The notes beneath the pieces were generated by a model. The model did no database searches, was not told the DNA's origin, and saw only the letters and a list, made by a program, of their open reading frames with translations. A stretch of 64,000 bases of DNA, taken from Corynebacterium anserum. Lineage in GTDB: Bacteria; Actinomycetota; Actinomycetes; Mycobacteriales; Mycobacteriaceae. Made by a program: the position numbers and the translations under genes. This document shows positions 1 through 8,240 of this stretch, in pieces. The stretch's first letter is position 1. Every line of letters starts with the position of its first letter. The stretch lies in the NCBI RefSeq assembly GCF_014262665.1, contig NZ_CP046883.1, positions 1,736,001 to 1,800,000 on the forward strand, written 5' to 3'.

Positions 1-658
1 TGGTGAATTCACCAATAAGCTCACCACGACCAATCACCACCAAACGATCAGCGGTTTGTTGCATCTCGGACAGCAGATGAGAGCTGACCAGTACCGCCCG
101 ACCGTCGCTAGCTAACTGGCGGATAACACGACGTATCCAGCTCACGCCTTCCGGATCCAAGCCGTTGACCGGTTCATCCAACAGCAGATGCTGTGGGTTG
201 CCCAGCAACGCTGTGGCCAGACCTAGGCGCTGCTTCATGCCCAGGGAATAACCTCCGACCTTGCTTTTCGCAGCTTGGGTGAGGCCGACTAATTCGAGGC
301 ACTCGTCTACCCGTTTATCGCTGATCCCCGCCCCCGATGCGATGGCACGCAAATGGTTTCGCCCTGAGCGTTTGGGGTCGAACCAATAGGAATCCAATAC
401 CGAGCCGGCGACTGCAGCTTTGCGATCCAGCGCGCTGAACGCCCCGCTGTACGCTTCCCCAGTGGAGTATGTGCCGCTGAAGTTCACATGTCCACTGGTG
501 GGAGCATCGAGTCCCAGCATGCAGCGCATCGAGGTGGATTTACCGGAGCCATTTGGCCCCAGGAAACCTGTTACTTGGCCATCCGGAACGTGGAAATTCA
601 AATTGCGGACGGCAGTTTTCTTTCCATACCGCTTGTGTAGATTCTCAACCGTGATCAT
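1..658 (-). CDS. ABC transporter ATP-binding protein, 3' end beyond window start
   Basis: About 219 N-terminal residues are visible and the gene runs off the left edge. Walker A GPNGSGKST is at residues 34-42, the signature-like YSLGMKQR near 134, Walker B LLLDEP near 158 and the H-loop SSHLLSEM near 190. This is the pattern of drug, bacteriocin or lantibiotic export ATPases (BcrA/DrrA type). The permease is expected downstream, outside the window. It lies on the same strand as the two-component system at 906-2987, which probably controls it through the palindromes at 733-855. The ATG at 658 follows an AATAAT box by 7 nt and has no SD, so the mRNA may be leaderless. The substrate cannot be told from sequence. 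Confidence 0.9.
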   Translation of the reverse strand, partial: MITVENLHKRYGKKTAVRNLNFHVPDGQVTGFLGPNGSGKSTSMRCMLGLDAPTSGHVNFSGTYSTGEAYSGAFSALDRKAAVAGSVLDSYWFDPKRSGRNHLRAIASGAGISDKRVDECLELVGLTQAAKSKVGGYSLGMKQRLGLATALLGNPQHLLLDEPVNGLDPEGVSWIRRVIRQLASDGRAVLVSSHLLSEMQQTADRLVVIGRGELIGEFT

Positions 659-665
659 GGTGTCT

Positions 666-671
666 ATTATT
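666..671 (-). promoter_or_regulatory. -10 box of the ABC ATPase gene
   Basis: AATAAT ends 7 nt before the ATG at 658 with no SD between, which suggests leaderless transcription. It departs from the TAnnnT consensus at one base. Confidence 0.4.
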
Positions 672-732
672 CTGTGCAGCCCCTCGACGCACATCGGACT
701 GAAGTACCATTTACGCGGCAATCAAAAGGTCA

Positions 733-855
733 CCTCAGGGTATGAGGCTCGGTAAGAACCCCTAGGGGTCAGACCTATCGCCCGTCGGATATACGGCCCG
801 ACGAAGATCCCAAAAAGTCCCTAGGGGTGACGCCGGTAGTCCCAGGGTATGGGAC
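733..855. promoter_or_regulatory. Four palindromes in A-B-B-A order, candidate response-regulator operators
   Basis: Outer palindromes: CCTCAGGGTATGAGG (733-747) and GTCCCAGGGTATGGGAC (839-855), both with the loop GGGTA. Inner palindromes: ACCCCTAGGGGT (758-769) and one centred on CCCTAGGG (819-826). Outer-to-inner centres are about 24 bp apart on each side, so the array is nearly mirror-symmetric. It sits between the NarL-type regulator gene and the ABC ATPase gene. Binding by that regulator is inferred from position only. Confidence 0.5.
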
Positions 856-905
856 ACGACAATAGAGGCAGACGGCAAACGCCTCAGAAGGACTCTTCGG
901 AACCA

Positions 906-1709
906 CTATCGCTCTTCACGGCCACTATCGAGAAGGCTCTGCTGATCCACCAGCCCATGTTTGAACGCGAAAAGCACGGCATGCACTCGGTCGCGAGAGT
1001 TAGTCTTCATAAGAACGCGCCCCACATGGGTTTTTACCGTGGATAAGGAGATATATAGTTCATGGGCTATCTCTTGGTTGCTGTGGCCTTGAGCCATGAG
1101 CACGAGGATTTTCTTTTCCCTCGGTGTGAGTGGTTCAGGCAGCCCTAGCGTCGGATCTAAATCTTCTTCCTGCACCGACGCCGGCTTCCCCTCCCCGGAG
1201 TCCATAACGGAGGGAGAGGTTGTGTCTGAAGTCCCTCGTTGACGCACCTGCCGGAGCAGCCGCGCAGTAGCCTTCGGGCTGATAACCGCGGTAGATTCCC
1301 CAACTGTGCGCACTGCGGCGATCAATTCTTCCGGTTGTGCATCCTTCAGTAGAAAACCACTAGCGCCCGCTTCTACGGAGTTCATCACATAGTTGTCTGT
1401 ATCGAACGTGGTAAGCATGACAATCCTGGTTGGCTCACCCGCGGGGCCCAGGGGGCGCATCTGCACAATCTCTTTGGTGGCAGTGATTCCATCCATGACG
1501 GGCATCTGCACGTCCATGAGAATCACGTCTACCGGCTGGGATTGGGCTAATGCGCAGGCTTGCTTTCCGTCCTCCGCCTGCCACATAACGTGCAGGTCAT
1601 CCTGGGAGTCGAGGACGAGAGAGAAACCAGCGCGTACCAGCTGTTGATCATCCACCAAGCCCACGGTAGTAACTGTCTGATTCGTGGAACTCTGTATGGA
1701 GCTATTCAT
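906..1709 (-). CDS. NarL/LuxR-family response regulator
   Basis: 267 residues. The receiver domain (about 15-135) has acidic D20/D21, phospho-acceptor D66 in ILMDVQMP and conserved K122. A linker of about 60 residues rich in Ser, Gly and Glu is longer than usual. The LuxR-type helix-turn-helix (about 194-256) contains LTPREKKIL and SLSTVKTHV. The kinase gene lies 78 bp upstream on the same strand and an ABC ATPase lies downstream, the usual layout of a sensor-regulator-exporter set. The ATG at 1709 follows TAGGGT (1716-1721) by 6 nt with no SD, so it may also be transcribed from its own leaderless promoter. The signal is unknown. Confidence 0.93.
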   Translation of the reverse strand: MNSSIQSSTNQTVTTVGLVDDQQLVRAGFSLVLDSQDDLHVMWQAEDGKQACALAQSQPVDVILMDVQMPVMDGITATKEIVQMRPLGPAGEPTRIVMLTTFDTDNYVMNSVEAGASGFLLKDAQPEELIAAVRTVGESTAVISPKATARLLRQVRQRGTSDTTSPSVMDSGEGKPASVQEEDLDPTLGLPEPLTPREKKILVLMAQGHSNQEIAHELYISLSTVKTHVGRVLMKTNSRDRVHAVLFAFKHGLVDQQSLLDSGREER

Positions 1710-1715
1710 GGTTCT

Positions 1716-1721
1716 ACCCTA
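1716..1721 (-). promoter_or_regulatory. -10 box, response regulator
   Basis: TAGGGT lies 6 nt ahead of the ATG at 1709; no SD is present. Confidence 0.35.
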
Positions 1722-1727
1722 ACTACA

Positions 1728-1773
1728 TGAGTGCGGTATCTCGCTGCACTCACTATGCGAGTGCCGTAGCTCG
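1728..1773. repeat. Imperfect direct repeat between kinase and regulator genes
   Basis: Two copies of GAGTGCSGTAKCTCG (near 1729-1743 and 1759-1773), 30 bp apart. An inverted GCACTC lies between them. The function is unknown; the repeat lies in the 78-bp kinase-regulator gap. Confidence 0.5.
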
Positions 1774-1787
1774 ATCACGCGCAGGAG

Positions 1788-2987
1788 CTACTTTCCTAGA
1801 GGAAGCTCAGCGGTAACATTCCATCCCTGCGGGTACAGCAGTGACGGACCCCATGAAGCACTACCTCCGTGCACGCGCAAGCGTTCCGCAATCCCCGTCA
1901 GCCCGTGCCCGGTTCCTCCCAAAGACTCCTCACCCGGCGCGTTATCCACCCGAATGCGCAACTGATTTTTCTCCCACGCGAGGCAGAGTGTCACCTCGAC
2001 CGCACCAGCGTGTTTCATGATGTTCGTGAGGCACTCTTGAACCACTCTGTAAATGGTCAGTTCGCGAACCTCATCCAGCCGACGGGGAGTCCCCTCGGTT
2101 TTATATTCCACCCTTAAACCTGAATGCGTGGCGTCGTAAATCAGATCAGGAATACCCGAAACACCCGGTGTTACGGTAACAGCACGTTCCTCCGAGGATC
2201 CGTCGTGAAGGACAGACAACAAAGAACGCATCTGTGACAGCGCATCCCGGCCACGTGCAGCGATGGTATCCAAGGCCTGAATGGCCTTTTCTGGATCCGT
2301 ACGACCGGCATATCTTCCCCCGTCGGCCTGTGCTATGACCACCGTCAGCGAATGTGCCACAATATCGTGCATTTCCCGCGCGATACGGTTGCGCTCAGAG
2401 ACTGTCGCGAGTTCTGCACGAGCCGCAAGCATCTGCATATGTTCGTTCCTGTGCGCTGTCTGGCGGCCGATCATTACGGCTAATGCCACGCTCACACAGA
2501 CCAACACCACGATGAATACCAGGCCTGCGACGTAATCTTTCGCAGTCCCATTAAATATGCCAACATATTTCTGCCACCACCCCATCCAAGCGATAGAGGC
2601 GAAAGATCCGACAAACAGCAGCGTTAACCATGCCTTTGTCCTGCGCTGAGTAAAAGCAACGATGTACCAGGCTTCGTAGCACACCACCAGGTATGCGATC
2701 ACGTACCAGAAAGTTCCCGAAGCGCCAATCAGCGCCAACCCCGCCGCAGTTAGCCACAGCCCGGAGTTGATCCTCCAACGCTGAACCAGAAGACCTATAT
2801 AGCTACCGGCCACACCTGCGTAATACAGCCCGAAGCCCCACGGGAGCATACGTCCATCTGCGATCTCCGCGTTGGCCCCTACACCAAAGAGGAAAAAAAT
2901 AACGGTCTGGATAACAACCTGCACCCACAGGGTGGGATCCTTCCACCATGGCTGTGCGCTATCTGCTAGCGGGTACTTCTGCGACAT
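1788..2987 (-). CDS. Sensor histidine kinase (HisKA_3 family)
   Basis: About 399 residues from the ATG at 2987 (a GTG two codons upstream is possible). The N-terminal half holds about five or six membrane segments (between roughly residues 20 and 175). The HisKA_3 dimerisation helix has RNRIAREMHDIVAHSL with phospho-acceptor His near 207. The C-terminal ATPase domain shows ECLTNIMKHA (N box) and the G-rich GGTGHGLTGIAERL. No extracellular sensing domain is visible, so it probably senses within or near the membrane. Its partner is the regulator at 906-1709. The start follows TAAGCT by 8 nt without an SD and is divergent from, and only 61 bp away from, the sugar-ABC ATPase gene. Confidence 0.93.
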   Translation of the reverse strand: MSQKYPLADSAQPWWKDPTLWVQVVIQTVIFFLFGVGANAEIADGRMLPWGFGLYYAGVAGSYIGLLVQRWRINSGLWLTAAGLALIGASGTFWYVIAYLVVCYEAWYIVAFTQRRTKAWLTLLFVGSFASIAWMGWWQKYVGIFNGTAKDYVAGLVFIVVLVCVSVALAVMIGRQTAHRNEHMQMLAARAELATVSERNRIAREMHDIVAHSLTVVIAQADGGRYAGRTDPEKAIQALDTIAARGRDALSQMRSLLSVLHDGSSEERAVTVTPGVSGIPDLIYDATHSGLRVEYKTEGTPRRLDEVRELTIYRVVQECLTNIMKHAGAVEVTLCLAWEKNQLRIRVDNAPGEESLGGTGHGLTGIAERLRVHGGSASWGPSLLYPQGWNVTAELPLGK

Positions 2988-2995
2988 AGTCACTC

Positions 2996-3001
2996 AGCTT
3001 A
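2996..3001 (-). promoter_or_regulatory. -10 box, histidine kinase
   Basis: TAAGCT lies 8 nt ahead of the ATG at 2987 and partly faces the divergent promoter of the 3049 gene. Confidence 0.4.
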
Positions 3002-3034
3002 TGAGGTTGACAGCCGTGCCGCCTCCACCTGAAG

Positions 3035-3040
3035 TATGAT
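3035..3040 (+). promoter_or_regulatory. -10 box, sugar ABC ATPase
   Basis: TATGAT ends 8 nt before the ATG at 3049 with no SD, so the transcript is probably leaderless. A TTGACA at 3007-3012 is 22 nt upstream, too far for a standard spacer. Confidence 0.5.
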
Positions 3041-3048
3041 TAGCCCCC

Positions 3049-4137
3049 ATGGCAGACGTTAACTTCGACCACGTGTACATCCAGTACCCCGGCTCCGAGC
3101 GTCCGACGGTGAAGGACTTGAATCTCCATATCGCCGATGGCGAATTTTTAGTGCTTGTCGGCCCGTCGGGCTGTGGAAAGTCCACAACTCTCCGGGCGCT
3201 TGCGGGTCTTGAGGATACCTCCGGCGGCCACATCTCCATCGGTGGTAGGGATGTCACCGGAACTGAGCCGAAGGAACGCGATATCGCAATGGTGTTTCAG
3301 GACTATGCGCTCTATCCACACATGACCGTCGCCGAAAACATGGGTTTTGCGTTGAAAGTTGCCAAGACGCCGAAAGATGAGATCACACGGCGCGTAGGCC
3401 AAGCCGCAGAAACACTCGGCCTCACCGAATTCCTCGACCGCAAACCGAAAGATCTCTCCGGAGGTCAACGCCAGCGTGTCGCCATGGGGCGTGCCATTGT
3501 CCGCGAGCCCCAGGTATTTCTCATGGATGAGCCACTGTCTAACTTGGATGCCAAGCTCCGCGTTCAGACCCGCGCCCAGATTGTGAAACTCCAATCCTCC
3601 TTGGGGGTCACTACCGTATATGTGACTCACGACCAGGTGGAAGCTATGACTATGGGTGATCGCGTGGCCGTACTGAACTTCGGCGAACTGCAGCAAGTCG
3701 CCGACCCGAAGGAACTCTATGACCGTCCCGTCAATGCTTTCGTTGCGGGCTTTATCGGCTCTCCGTCCATGAACCTGCTCGAGACACGTGGTCCTATCGC
3801 CGGCTGGGATGTAGAGCTTCCCGCCGGCTTCGACGATAAAGACATCATCGTCGGTATTCGTCCCGAAGGCCTCACCGTCATCTCGGATTCTGCTGTTGAT
3901 CTCGACGCCACCTCGTCCTTATCCCACTCCTCCGGTATCCGCGGCACGGTGGACATGGTTGAGGAACTCGGAGCAGACTCTTATGTCTATGTAGATACCC
4001 ATTATGGACAATTGATCGCCCGTGGCCATGAGACGGAAGCGTCACCGACCATTGGTTCTACCGTGCACATCGGTATCGCTCATGGCGCCACAGTTCACTT
4101 TTTCGATGCCGCCACGCAACAGCGCATCGGTAACTAA
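3049..4137 (+). CDS. Sugar ABC transporter ATPase, UgpC/MsmK/MalK type
   Basis: 362 residues. Walker A GPSGCGKST is at 38-46, Q-loop near 84, signature LSGGQRQR at 136-143, Walker B VFLMDEP at 156-162, and the H-loop motif YVTHDQVEA follows. A TOBE-type C-terminal domain (about 240-360) is typical of ATPases serving CUT1 di- and oligosaccharide importers. It hydrolyses ATP for the binding protein and permeases encoded at 4410-7882. Gene order ATPase, binding protein, permease, permease, small membrane protein recalls the corynebacterial maltose (Mus) and trehalose (Tus) importers. Which sugar is carried cannot be decided here. Confidence 0.93.
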   Translation: MADVNFDHVYIQYPGSERPTVKDLNLHIADGEFLVLVGPSGCGKSTTLRALAGLEDTSGGHISIGGRDVTGTEPKERDIAMVFQDYALYPHMTVAENMGFALKVAKTPKDEITRRVGQAAETLGLTEFLDRKPKDLSGGQRQRVAMGRAIVREPQVFLMDEPLSNLDAKLRVQTRAQIVKLQSSLGVTTVYVTHDQVEAMTMGDRVAVLNFGELQQVADPKELYDRPVNAFVAGFIGSPSMNLLETRGPIAGWDVELPAGFDDKDIIVGIRPEGLTVISDSAVDLDATSSLSHSSGIRGTVDMVEELGADSYVYVDTHYGQLIARGHETEASPTIGSTVHIGIAHGATVHFFDAATQQRIGN

Positions 4138-4223
4138 TCCTCGGCCCTGAGGCGCGTCACCAGTGTTTTTACCGTCGAGCGTTGGTGTATTTCCCCACGA
4201 TCAGGTGAAGAACAGAAGAATTC

Positions 4224-4262
4224 TCCCCCTCGCGTTTCTGTGAATGCGGGGGTATTTCTCTG
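4224..4262 (+). terminator. Hairpin between ATPase and binding-protein genes
   Basis: CCCCC and CGC (4225-4233, one bulged T) pair with GCGGGGG (4246-4252), followed by TATTTCTC. It could terminate or attenuate the ATPase transcript ahead of the binding-protein gene. Confidence 0.5.
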
Positions 4263-4374
4263 CCAGCTCCCTGGCCAAAGAATGAAAAGTCCTTCGTCAG
4301 ACAACTATGGTGAATGCAGGCATGCGTCGGCTCCTTGTATTCGCTCTCCGCAGATCGGATGGGGCGGAAGTCGG

Positions 4375-4394
4375 CGTGGAATACCGTGGAATAC
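4375..4394 (+). repeat. Perfect 10-bp tandem repeat just before the binding-protein SD
   Basis: Two copies of CGTGGAATAC abut each other and the SD AAGGAAAGG (4396-4403). It may be an operator or affect translation; no function is shown. Confidence 0.7.
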
Positions 4395-4409
4395 AAGGAA
4401 AGGCTCTCT

Positions 4410-5663
4410 ATGGCTGTGCATAATAAGAAACTTCTCGCAATCCTGGCTGCATCCGGACTCGCTCTCACTGCCTGTTCCGATTCCGGCGACAACCAGGCCT
4501 CCCAGGAGGCAAAGAATACCGACGGCCGCGGTGAAATCACCTTCGCCATGGGCAAGAATGACACCGATAAACTCCGTCCCATTATCGATAAATGGAACGA
4601 CACCCACCCTGAAGAAAAGGTGAAGCTCCAGGAACTCGCGGGCGAGGCCGATGCCCAGCGTGACACCCTCGTGCAGTCCCTCCAAGCCGGCTCCTCTGAC
4701 ATCGACGTCATGGCTCTCGACGTCGTCTGGACCGCTCAGTTTGCGGCCAACAACTGGCTCGCACCCCTGGACGGCGACCTCGCAGTAAAAACTGACGGTC
4801 TTCTTCCAGCAACTGTTGAATCTGCGACCTACAACAACAAGCTCATGGCACTGCCGATGAACACCAACGCGCAGCTGCTCTACCGCAACACCGACGAAGT
4901 TCCGGACGCCCCTCAGAAGTGGGATGACGTCGTGAAAGCCTGCAAGGCAGTGAAGAACCAGGACTGCCTGACCATGACTCTGAAGCAGTACGAGGGGCTG
5001 ACCGTATCCACTGCCGCTTTCATGGATGGTTGGGGTGGAAGCATCCTGAAAGACGACGGCAGCTCTAACGTGACATCTGACCAATCGAAGGAAGGCCTGC
5101 AAGCTCTGGTAGACGCCTACAAGGACGGCACCATCGCCAAGAACTCCAAGGCTGCAACGGAAGAGGAAACCAACCTGGCCTTCACCGAGGGCAAGACCGC
5201 CATGGCTGTGAACTGGCCATACATGTACACCAACGCGGAAGCTGAAGAATCCGCCGTAAAGGGCAAGGTAGAAGTCACTCCGTTGGTCGGTAAGGACGGT
5301 GTAGGCACCTCCACGCTCGGTGGTTACAATAACGGCATCAACATCCACTCCGAGCACAAGGCCACTGCCCTAGACTTCATGAAGTTCATCATCAGCGAAG
5401 AAAACCAGAAGTCTTTCGCGGAAGCTTCGTTCCCACCAGTTCTTGCATCTATCTACGACGATGCAAGTCTGCAGAAACAGTTCCCTTACCTTCCGGCACT
5501 GAAGGCCTCCCTGGAACACGCTAAGCCGCGTCCAGCGTCCCCAATGTATGACGAGCTGTCCAAGGCCGTCCAGGACAATGTGTCCGCTGCCCTCAGCGGC
5601 GACAAGTCTGTCGACGATGCAACAAAGGACATCGAGTCCGCAATCAACAACACTCAAGGCTAA
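4410..5663 (+). CDS. Sugar ABC transporter substrate-binding lipoprotein
   Basis: 417 residues. The ATG at 4410 is chosen because AAGGAAAGG precedes it and a signal peptide follows directly. The lipobox LALTAC puts the lipidated cysteine at C22. The mature part is a family-1 extracellular solute-binding protein of the LpqY/MalE kind, with motifs such as IDVMALDVVWTAQF and GKTAMAVNWPYMY. It should sit on the outer face of the membrane and deliver sugar to the permeases at 5910-7882. Earlier in-frame start codons from 4314 lack an SD and would bury the signal peptide. Maltose or trehalose are the likeliest ligands by gene order, an inference only. Confidence 0.92.
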   Translation: MAVHNKKLLAILAASGLALTACSDSGDNQASQEAKNTDGRGEITFAMGKNDTDKLRPIIDKWNDTHPEEKVKLQELAGEADAQRDTLVQSLQAGSSDIDVMALDVVWTAQFAANNWLAPLDGDLAVKTDGLLPATVESATYNNKLMALPMNTNAQLLYRNTDEVPDAPQKWDDVVKACKAVKNQDCLTMTLKQYEGLTVSTAAFMDGWGGSILKDDGSSNVTSDQSKEGLQALVDAYKDGTIAKNSKAATEEETNLAFTEGKTAMAVNWPYMYTNAEAEESAVKGKVEVTPLVGKDGVGTSTLGGYNNGINIHSEHKATALDFMKFIISEENQKSFAEASFPPVLASIYDDASLQKQFPYLPALKASLEHAKPRPASPMYDELSKAVQDNVSAALSGDKSVDDATKDIESAINNTQG

Positions 5664-5688
5664 TCCCCTCGTCGAGCGTCGAATACCT

Positions 5689-5738
5689 CACTATGAGGAA
5701 GCATTAAGTGCGTCACTATGAGGAAGCTTTGAGTGCGT
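5689..5738. repeat. 25-bp direct repeat, two tandem copies
   Basis: Copies at 5689-5713 and 5714-5738 differ at two positions and share CACTATGAGGAAGC and AGTGCGT. They lie between the binding-protein stop and the terminator hairpin at 5753. Confidence 0.85.
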
Positions 5739-5752
5739 CTCTAGGAGAGGAA

Positions 5753-5794
5753 AGGTCTACGGCACGTGAGGTGCCCGTAGACCTCTTTCTCTTT
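5753..5794 (+). terminator. Intra-operon terminator between binding protein and permease
   Basis: AGGTCTACGG (5753-5762) pairs perfectly with CCGTAGACCT (5775-5784), then CTTTCTCTTTT follows. Placed between the binding-protein and permease genes, it would let the binding protein be made in excess. Confidence 0.8.
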
Positions 5795-5909
5795 TATCGG
5801 GGTGCCGGAACGTTTGACTTTTCTGCCACCGAACCCCGACAACCAAGTATCGTGGACAAGTACGCTGCGCTCCCCGCACTGGGGAGACAAACGACAGGAG
5901 ATCTCTAGC

Positions 5910-7067
5910 GTGTCCGCTACTAGCACCACACCGCAGAGCGTGTCTGATACCAGGGATGAACACGCGCCTTCAGCACGTCCCATAAAGAAGCGGGACTGGC
6001 GTCCGCTCTGGCTAGTTGGACCTTCCATGCTGCTGTTAGCACTAGTGATTGGCTACCCGGTTGTTCGCGCCGTGTGGCTGTCTTTCCAAGCCGATCGCCA
6101 CTTGGATCCAAGCACTGGCATGTTTGTAGACGGTGGTTTCGCCGGATTTCAGCACTACCTGTACTGGTTGAACAACCGGTGCATGACCCCCTCGGGACAG
6201 GTAGCAGAGTGTGCTCCGGGGCAGCTCGCCACCGACTTTTGGCCGGCGCTGAAGATCACATTGTTCTTCGTAGTAGTCACAGTAGCTCTGGAAACCGTTC
6301 TGGGGCTCTGGATGGCGATGGTCATGAACCGTAGCTTCATTGGCCGTGGATTACTCCGTGCGGCGGTTCTTGTCCCGTGGGCTATCCCCACAGCTGTTAC
6401 CGCAAAGCTCTGGCAATTCATCTTCGCTGAACAGGGGATTGTCAACGAACTTCTGGGCAAGCACATCGCATGGACTACAGACCCCTGGGCGGCGCGTATT
6501 GCCGTGATCATCGCCGACGTGTGGAAGACCGCACCTTTCATGGCTTTGTTGATCCTCGCAGGGCTCCAGATGGTGCCAAGCGGCGTATATGAGGCGGCGC
6601 GCGTGGACGGTGCCTCCAAATGGCAGCAATTCACACACATCACGCTGCCTCTCATCAAACCGGCTCTGATGGTTGCCATTTTGTTCCGTACCTTGGACGC
6701 GCTCCGCATGTACGACCTGCCAGTCATCATGATCTCCGAATCCTCTAACTCCCCTACTGCCGTGATCTCCCAGCTAGTCATCACCGGCACCAAACAAGGC
6801 AACTACAACTCGGCATCCGCGATGTCCACACTAATTTTCCTGCTCATCTTCACCGTGGCATTCATCATGGTGAAGTTCCTAGGCGCAGACGTTGGGGGCA
6901 CCCAAAACATGCCGAAAACCACTAGGAAGACCTCATGGTGGCGTCGAAAGAAAGACACGGACGACGCGCAACGATCCCACTTCTCACTACGCGAAGCCGC
7001 AAAGCAACCAGCACGCACATCTGCCGCTCACTCCACAGACGTGACCACCCCAGGAGGCGCACGATGA
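5910..7067 (+). CDS. Sugar ABC transporter permease (first)
   Basis: 385 residues from GTG 5910, which has AGGAG 9 nt upstream; an upstream ATG at 5802 overlaps no SD. A soluble N-terminus of about 30 residues precedes six or so membrane segments (first at about 32-56). The BPD_transp_1 EAA loop is clear near residue 228: YEAARVDGASKW followed by ITLPLIKP. A periplasm-facing segment with two cysteines (RCMTPSGQVAEC) is present early, as in MalF-type subunits. It pairs with the permease at 7064, whose ATG overlaps this stop (ATGA). Confidence 0.93.
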   Translation: MSATSTTPQSVSDTRDEHAPSARPIKKRDWRPLWLVGPSMLLLALVIGYPVVRAVWLSFQADRHLDPSTGMFVDGGFAGFQHYLYWLNNRCMTPSGQVAECAPGQLATDFWPALKITLFFVVVTVALETVLGLWMAMVMNRSFIGRGLLRAAVLVPWAIPTAVTAKLWQFIFAEQGIVNELLGKHIAWTTDPWAARIAVIIADVWKTAPFMALLILAGLQMVPSGVYEAARVDGASKWQQFTHITLPLIKPALMVAILFRTLDALRMYDLPVIMISESSNSPTAVISQLVITGTKQGNYNSASAMSTLIFLLIFTVAFIMVKFLGADVGGTQNMPKTTRKTSWWRRKKDTDDAQRSHFSLREAAKQPARTSAAHSTDVTTPGGAR

Positions 7068-7882
7068 AAACCGTACGTAACTACGTGGGAGTAATTTTCA
7101 TACTCATCTGGGGTTTGGCACCGTTCTACTGGATGGTGGTCACAGCCTTCCGCGACAAGGCATACACTTTTTCAACAAATCCTCTGCCGAGCCACATCAC
7201 CCTGGATAATTTTTCCGATGCCCTAGCCACCGACGCAGGCAATAACTTCCTCCGAGCCATTGGCAACTCTCTGATCATTGGCCTCGCCACCACTCTCATT
7301 GCCCTGGCGGTCGGCGTGTTCACTGCTTACGCACTGGCTCGTGTGGAGTTCCGTGGGAAGGGATTAGTCACCGGAATTATCCTGGCAGCGTCCATGTTCC
7401 CCGGTATTGCACTGGTCACTCCGCTGTTCCAGTTATTTTCTCGCATCGAATGGATCGGCACCTACCAAGCACTGATTATCCCGAACATTAGCTTCGTTCT
7501 ACCGCTGACGGTCTACACCCTCACTAGTTTCTTCCGAGAACTCCCCTGGAAGTTGGAAGAAGCAGCGCGAGTAGACGGGGCATCCCGCTCGGTGGCTTTT
7601 CGCAAAGTAATTCTTCCCTTAGCTGCCCCGGCTCTCTTTACCACAGCGATTCTTGCTTTCATCGCTACATGGAACGAGTTTATGCTGGCTAAACAGCTTT
7701 CCACTACGGCAACCGAACCCGTCACCGTCGCCATCGCCCGCTTCTCCGGAGCGTCTGCCTATGAATTCCCCTATGCGGCAACCATGGCCGCGGGCGCTCT
7801 CGTCACCATTCCGCTGGTAATTATGGTGCTGATATTCCAGCGCCGCATCGTATCCGGACTCACTGCCGGTGGCGTGAAGTAG
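7064..7882 (+). CDS. Sugar ABC transporter permease (second)
   Basis: 272 residues, ATG 7064 overlapping the upstream stop by 4 bp and preceded by AGGAGG. Six hydrophobic segments and the EAA loop LEEAARVDGASRSVAF with ILPLAAP near residue 164 mark it as the MalG/SugB-like half of the CUT1 translocation pore. Strict translational coupling with the first permease fits an equimolar heterodimer. Confidence 0.94.
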   Translation: MKTVRNYVGVIFILIWGLAPFYWMVVTAFRDKAYTFSTNPLPSHITLDNFSDALATDAGNNFLRAIGNSLIIGLATTLIALAVGVFTAYALARVEFRGKGLVTGIILAASMFPGIALVTPLFQLFSRIEWIGTYQALIIPNISFVLPLTVYTLTSFFRELPWKLEEAARVDGASRSVAFRKVILPLAAPALFTTAILAFIATWNEFMLAKQLSTTATEPVTVAIARFSGASAYEFPYAATMAAGALVTIPLVIMVLIFQRRIVSGLTAGGVK

Positions 7883-7887
7883 AACCC

Positions 7888-8127
7888 ATGACCGCAGATA
7901 ATCGCGAACCCACGGATCCCATCAACAACGCTGACCCGGACGCACGACGGAAAAAGCTGGTCTGGGAGTCGCTGTTGGGATTCGTGGGTTTCTTTACGTT
8001 CATGGCGCTATGCAACGCTATATGGAACATTCTCCAACCGGAGCCAGCGATCGTGCCCTCAATAGTGCTGCTCCTATTACTCGTGGTAACAGCTTTGGCG
8101 TGGAAAGGCTACAGCCGCTATCGCTAA
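7888..8127 (+). CDS. Small two-TM membrane protein of the sugar ABC operon
   Basis: 79 residues starting 5 nt after the second permease. A charged N-terminus (about 27 residues) is followed by two hydrophobic helices (about 30-48 and 54-72) and a basic end. I recognise no domain. Corynebacterial maltose and trehalose importers are reported to include an extra membrane protein (MusI; a Tus-cluster protein), so this may be an accessory subunit. That is inferred from position only, and homology is not shown. Confidence 0.7.
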   Translation: MTADNREPTDPINNADPDARRKKLVWESLLGFVGFFTFMALCNAIWNILQPEPAIVPSIVLLLLLVVTALAWKGYSRYR

Positions 8128-8240
8128 AAGTGGCGTTGGCGAGACTGCGCCGGCACAACGCCGTCACGCTAACGAGTGGAGGGCATCAACACGGACACCC
8201 CACCTATCCACGCAGTCACGCCAACAAATAGAGCCTTGGC

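Noticed and set aside
3007..3040. Classical -35/-10 promoter TTGACA/TATGAT
   Set aside because: The spacer is 22 nt, too long for a standard sigma-70-type promoter, so only the -10 box is called.
4305..5357. Long open frame (350 codons) on the minus strand
   Set aside because: It lies opposite the sugar-binding lipoprotein gene, which has lipobox, SD and family motifs; the antisense frame has none.
5708..5908. 66-codon frame between binding protein and permease
   Set aside because: It is made of the 25-bp repeat and the terminator hairpin and has no SD.
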